Assembly: GCF_014203155.1 (NCBI RefSeq)
Contig: NZ_JACHIK010000015.1
Coordinates: 50,012 to 114,011, forward strand
Source of the DNA: Shinella fusca
GTDB lineage: Bacteria > Pseudomonadota > Alphaproteobacteria > Rhizobiales > Rhizobiaceae
Length of the DNA stretch: 64,000 bases
Reading direction: 5' to 3'
The notes beneath the pieces were generated by a model. The model did not search any database and was not told where the DNA came from. It saw only the letters and a list, made by a program, of their open reading frames with translations. The position numbers were made by a program, and so were the translations under genes. Below, piece by piece: positions 62,680 through 64,000 of this stretch; position 1 is the stretch's first letter; each line of letters opens with the position of its first letter.

Positions 62680-63591
62680 ATGAACAGGACACCGCACCAC
62701 CACCCGCTTCGCCTTCGCCGCTCCGTGCTCAGCGTTCCCGCCGCCAACGGCCGGGCGCTCGCCAAATCGAGGACGCTCGATTGCGACGCGATCATCTTCG
62801 ACCTCGAGGATTCCGTCCTGCCGGAGAAGAAGGCGGAGGCGCGCGCCGCGCTCGTTTCGCATTTCACCGCGCTCGACCGCACGTCCGGCCGCGAGCATGT
62901 CATCCGCATCAATCCGCTCGAAGGACCGGACGGCGCGCTCGACCTCGAAACGGTGCTCGCCTGCATGCCCGATGCGGTGCTTTTGCCTAAGGTCTCGGAG
63001 CCGCAGGAGGTGCTCACTGTCGCCGACTGGCTTTCCGAGGCCGGGGCGGATGACGGGCCGCGCCTGTGGGCGATGATCGAGACGGCGGCCAGCCTCCTCA
63101 ACCTCGCCGCCATCGCCGAGATCGGCCGCACCCATGGCGGCCGGCTCGACTGCTTCGTCGTCGGCCTCAACGACCTGCGCAAGGAGACCGGCATCGCCGA
63201 CATGGCCGGCCGTCCCTTCCTCGTGCCGCTGCTGCTTCAGGTGGTCGTCGCCGCGCGCGCCTCGGGGCTCGACGTCGTCGACGCCGTCTTCAACGACTTT
63301 TCCGACGAGGACGCCTTCGAGGCGGAATGCCGGCAGGCCCGCCAGATGGGGTTCGACGGCAAGATGCTGATCCATCCCGTGCAGATCGAGGCGGCCAACG
63401 CAGCCTTCGGCGTGACGGAGGCCGAGGCCGCCGAGGCGCTCGCCATCGTCGCCGCCTTCGCCGCGCCGGACAATGCCGGCAAGGCCGTCGTCAACATTGC
63501 CGGCCGCATGGTCGAAAAGCTCCACGCCGACCAGGCCGGGCGCCTGCTCGCCAAGGTCGACCTGATCAACGAGAGAAAGACGAAAACATGA
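62680..63591 (+). CDS. HpcH/HpaI-family CoA-ester lyase (CitE/malyl-CoA lyase type)
   Basis: A 303-residue protein from ATG 62680 (MNRTPHHHPLRLRRSVLSVP). It has the CitE-type CDAIIFDLEDSVLPEKK, Arg/Glu metal-binding positions (IRINPLEGPDG, MIETAASLLN) and KMLIHPVQIEAANAAFG. Relatives cleave malyl-CoA, citryl-CoA or methylmalyl-CoA; substrate unknown. It overlaps the DUF1737 gene by 4 bp. Confidence 0.88.
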   Translation: MNRTPHHHPLRLRRSVLSVPAANGRALAKSRTLDCDAIIFDLEDSVLPEKKAEARAALVSHFTALDRTSGREHVIRINPLEGPDGALDLETVLACMPDAVLLPKVSEPQEVLTVADWLSEAGADDGPRLWAMIETAASLLNLAAIAEIGRTHGGRLDCFVVGLNDLRKETGIADMAGRPFLVPLLLQVVVAARASGLDVVDAVFNDFSDEDAFEAECRQARQMGFDGKMLIHPVQIEAANAAFGVTEAEAAEALAIVAAFAAPDNAGKAVVNIAGRMVEKLHADQAGRLLAKVDLINERKTKT

Positions 63592-63794
63592 AAGTCTACC
63601 GCTTCCTGACCGCCCCGGACGATGCATCCTTCTGCCACAAGGTGACGCTGGCCCTCAACAAGGGCTGGGACCTGCACGGCTCGCCGACCTACGCCTACAA
63701 TGCCGAGGCCAAGGTCATGCAATGCGGCCAGGCCGTGGTGAAGGACGTTCCGGGCAAGGAGTATACGCCGGATATCAAGCTGTCGGAGCAGTGA
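63588..63794 (+). CDS. DUF1737 protein
   Basis: A 68-residue protein (MKVYRFLTAPDDASFCHKV ... LNKGWDLHGSPTYAYN) of the DUF1737 family, common in alphaproteobacteria. No known function. Translationally coupled to the CitE-type lyase (ATGA overlap). Confidence 0.85.
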   Translation: MKVYRFLTAPDDASFCHKVTLALNKGWDLHGSPTYAYNAEAKVMQCGQAVVKDVPGKEYTPDIKLSEQ

Positions 63795-63821
63795 GGGCGC
63801 GTTAAGCCAGCTCTCCCTCCT

Positions 63822-63839
63822 CCGTCATCCTCGGGCTTG
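63822..63839. repeat. Intergenic mosaic palindrome, copy 4 (truncated half)
   Basis: CCGTCATCCTCGGGCTTG, the left half of the repeat seen at 36957 and 40058. It breaks off where TGTGGATGAG begins, just before the 34-bp tandem palindromes. Confidence 0.55.
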
Positions 63840-63860
63840 TGTGGATGAGATGTGGTTTAC

Positions 63861-63939
63861 TTGCTTGCATCGGCCGGGATGCGCATCCCGGCCGATGCAG
63901 GCAGGGGCCGGGATGCGCATCCCGGCCGATGCAGGCAGG
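63861..63939. repeat. Tandem 34-bp palindromic repeats
   Basis: The unit (63872-63905) is repeated immediately (63906-63939). The first copy lies in a perfect 34-bp palindrome (63866-63899), extendable to 44 bp with wobble pairs; the second holds a perfect 22-bp palindrome (63906-63927). The arm sequence is GGCCGGGATGC|GCATCCCGGCC. No gene is seen from 63795 to the window end. Confidence 0.85.
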
Positions 63940-64000
63940 TGGCCGTTCCCTCGGGTTGGCTTTGAAGGCCGCGGTCGAGCAAGGCCCTGCCTGCTCCCTT

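Overview
The window reads as a chromosomal segment of a GC-rich alphaproteobacterium of the Rhizobiaceae (Rhizobium/Ensifer/Shinella-like; the genus cannot be fixed from sequence alone). The evidence is the gene order PPSR-maf-aroE-coaE-dnaQ // hemE-hemJ-rho-mnmE-mnmG-rsmG-parA-parB, the DUF1013/TrcR, DUF1674 and DUF1737 proteins, the giant NAD-glutamate dehydrogenase, GANTC sites, and short intergenic mosaic palindromes. No rRNA, tRNA, CRISPR array, insertion sequence or prophage was seen. Genes are densely packed and apparently intact.

Layout. (1) 0-9.7 kb: a sugar catabolic island, most likely for L-fucose or a close 6-deoxy/aldose sugar. It holds an aldo-keto reductase, a FucU mutarotase, a ribose-type ABC importer, an SDR dehydrogenase, a divergent GntR regulator with two winged-helix segments, an HpaI-type aldolase and a semialdehyde/lactaldehyde dehydrogenase. 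Matching palindromic operators sit before the reductase and before the binding protein. (2) 9.8-16 kb: nitroreductase, gyrB, and an XRE regulator-Smr-MltA-Tim44-like run. (3) 16-20.7 kb: fxsA-secB, and on the opposite strand PPSR-maf-aroE-coaE-dnaQ. (4) 20.66-21.07 kb: the probable chromosomal replication origin (oriC), with DnaA boxes, GANTC sites and an AT-rich stretch in front of hemE. Genes on either side point away from it. (5) 21-30 kb: haem genes, rho, tRNA/rRNA modification genes and the parAB segregation genes. Six parS-like sites lie between 19.2 and 40.5 kb, each exactly one base away from the 16-bp consensus. (6) 30-47 kb: holA-lptE-leuS, yggS, prpE, trcR, acs, htpX-rsmB, a heparinase-fold protein and purH. 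(7) 46.5-64 kb: MFS exporter, NAD-GDH, pdxY, carbonic anhydrase, MltB-type transglycosylase, asd, an MHS transporter with a large extra loop, PAP2 phosphatase, leuD-ridA-leuB, a small membrane protein, a CitE-type lyase and a DUF1737 protein.

The most interesting regulatory signals are these. A short ORF ending in a Thr/Lys-codon run, followed by mutually exclusive hairpins directly before asd, looks like a transcription attenuator for the Lys/Thr/Met pathway. A long inverted repeat sequesters the leuB Shine-Dalgarno. The oriC/parS constellation, the predicted fuc operators, and two kinds of intergenic palindromic repeat complete the list. All functions are read from motifs and context; no database search was run.
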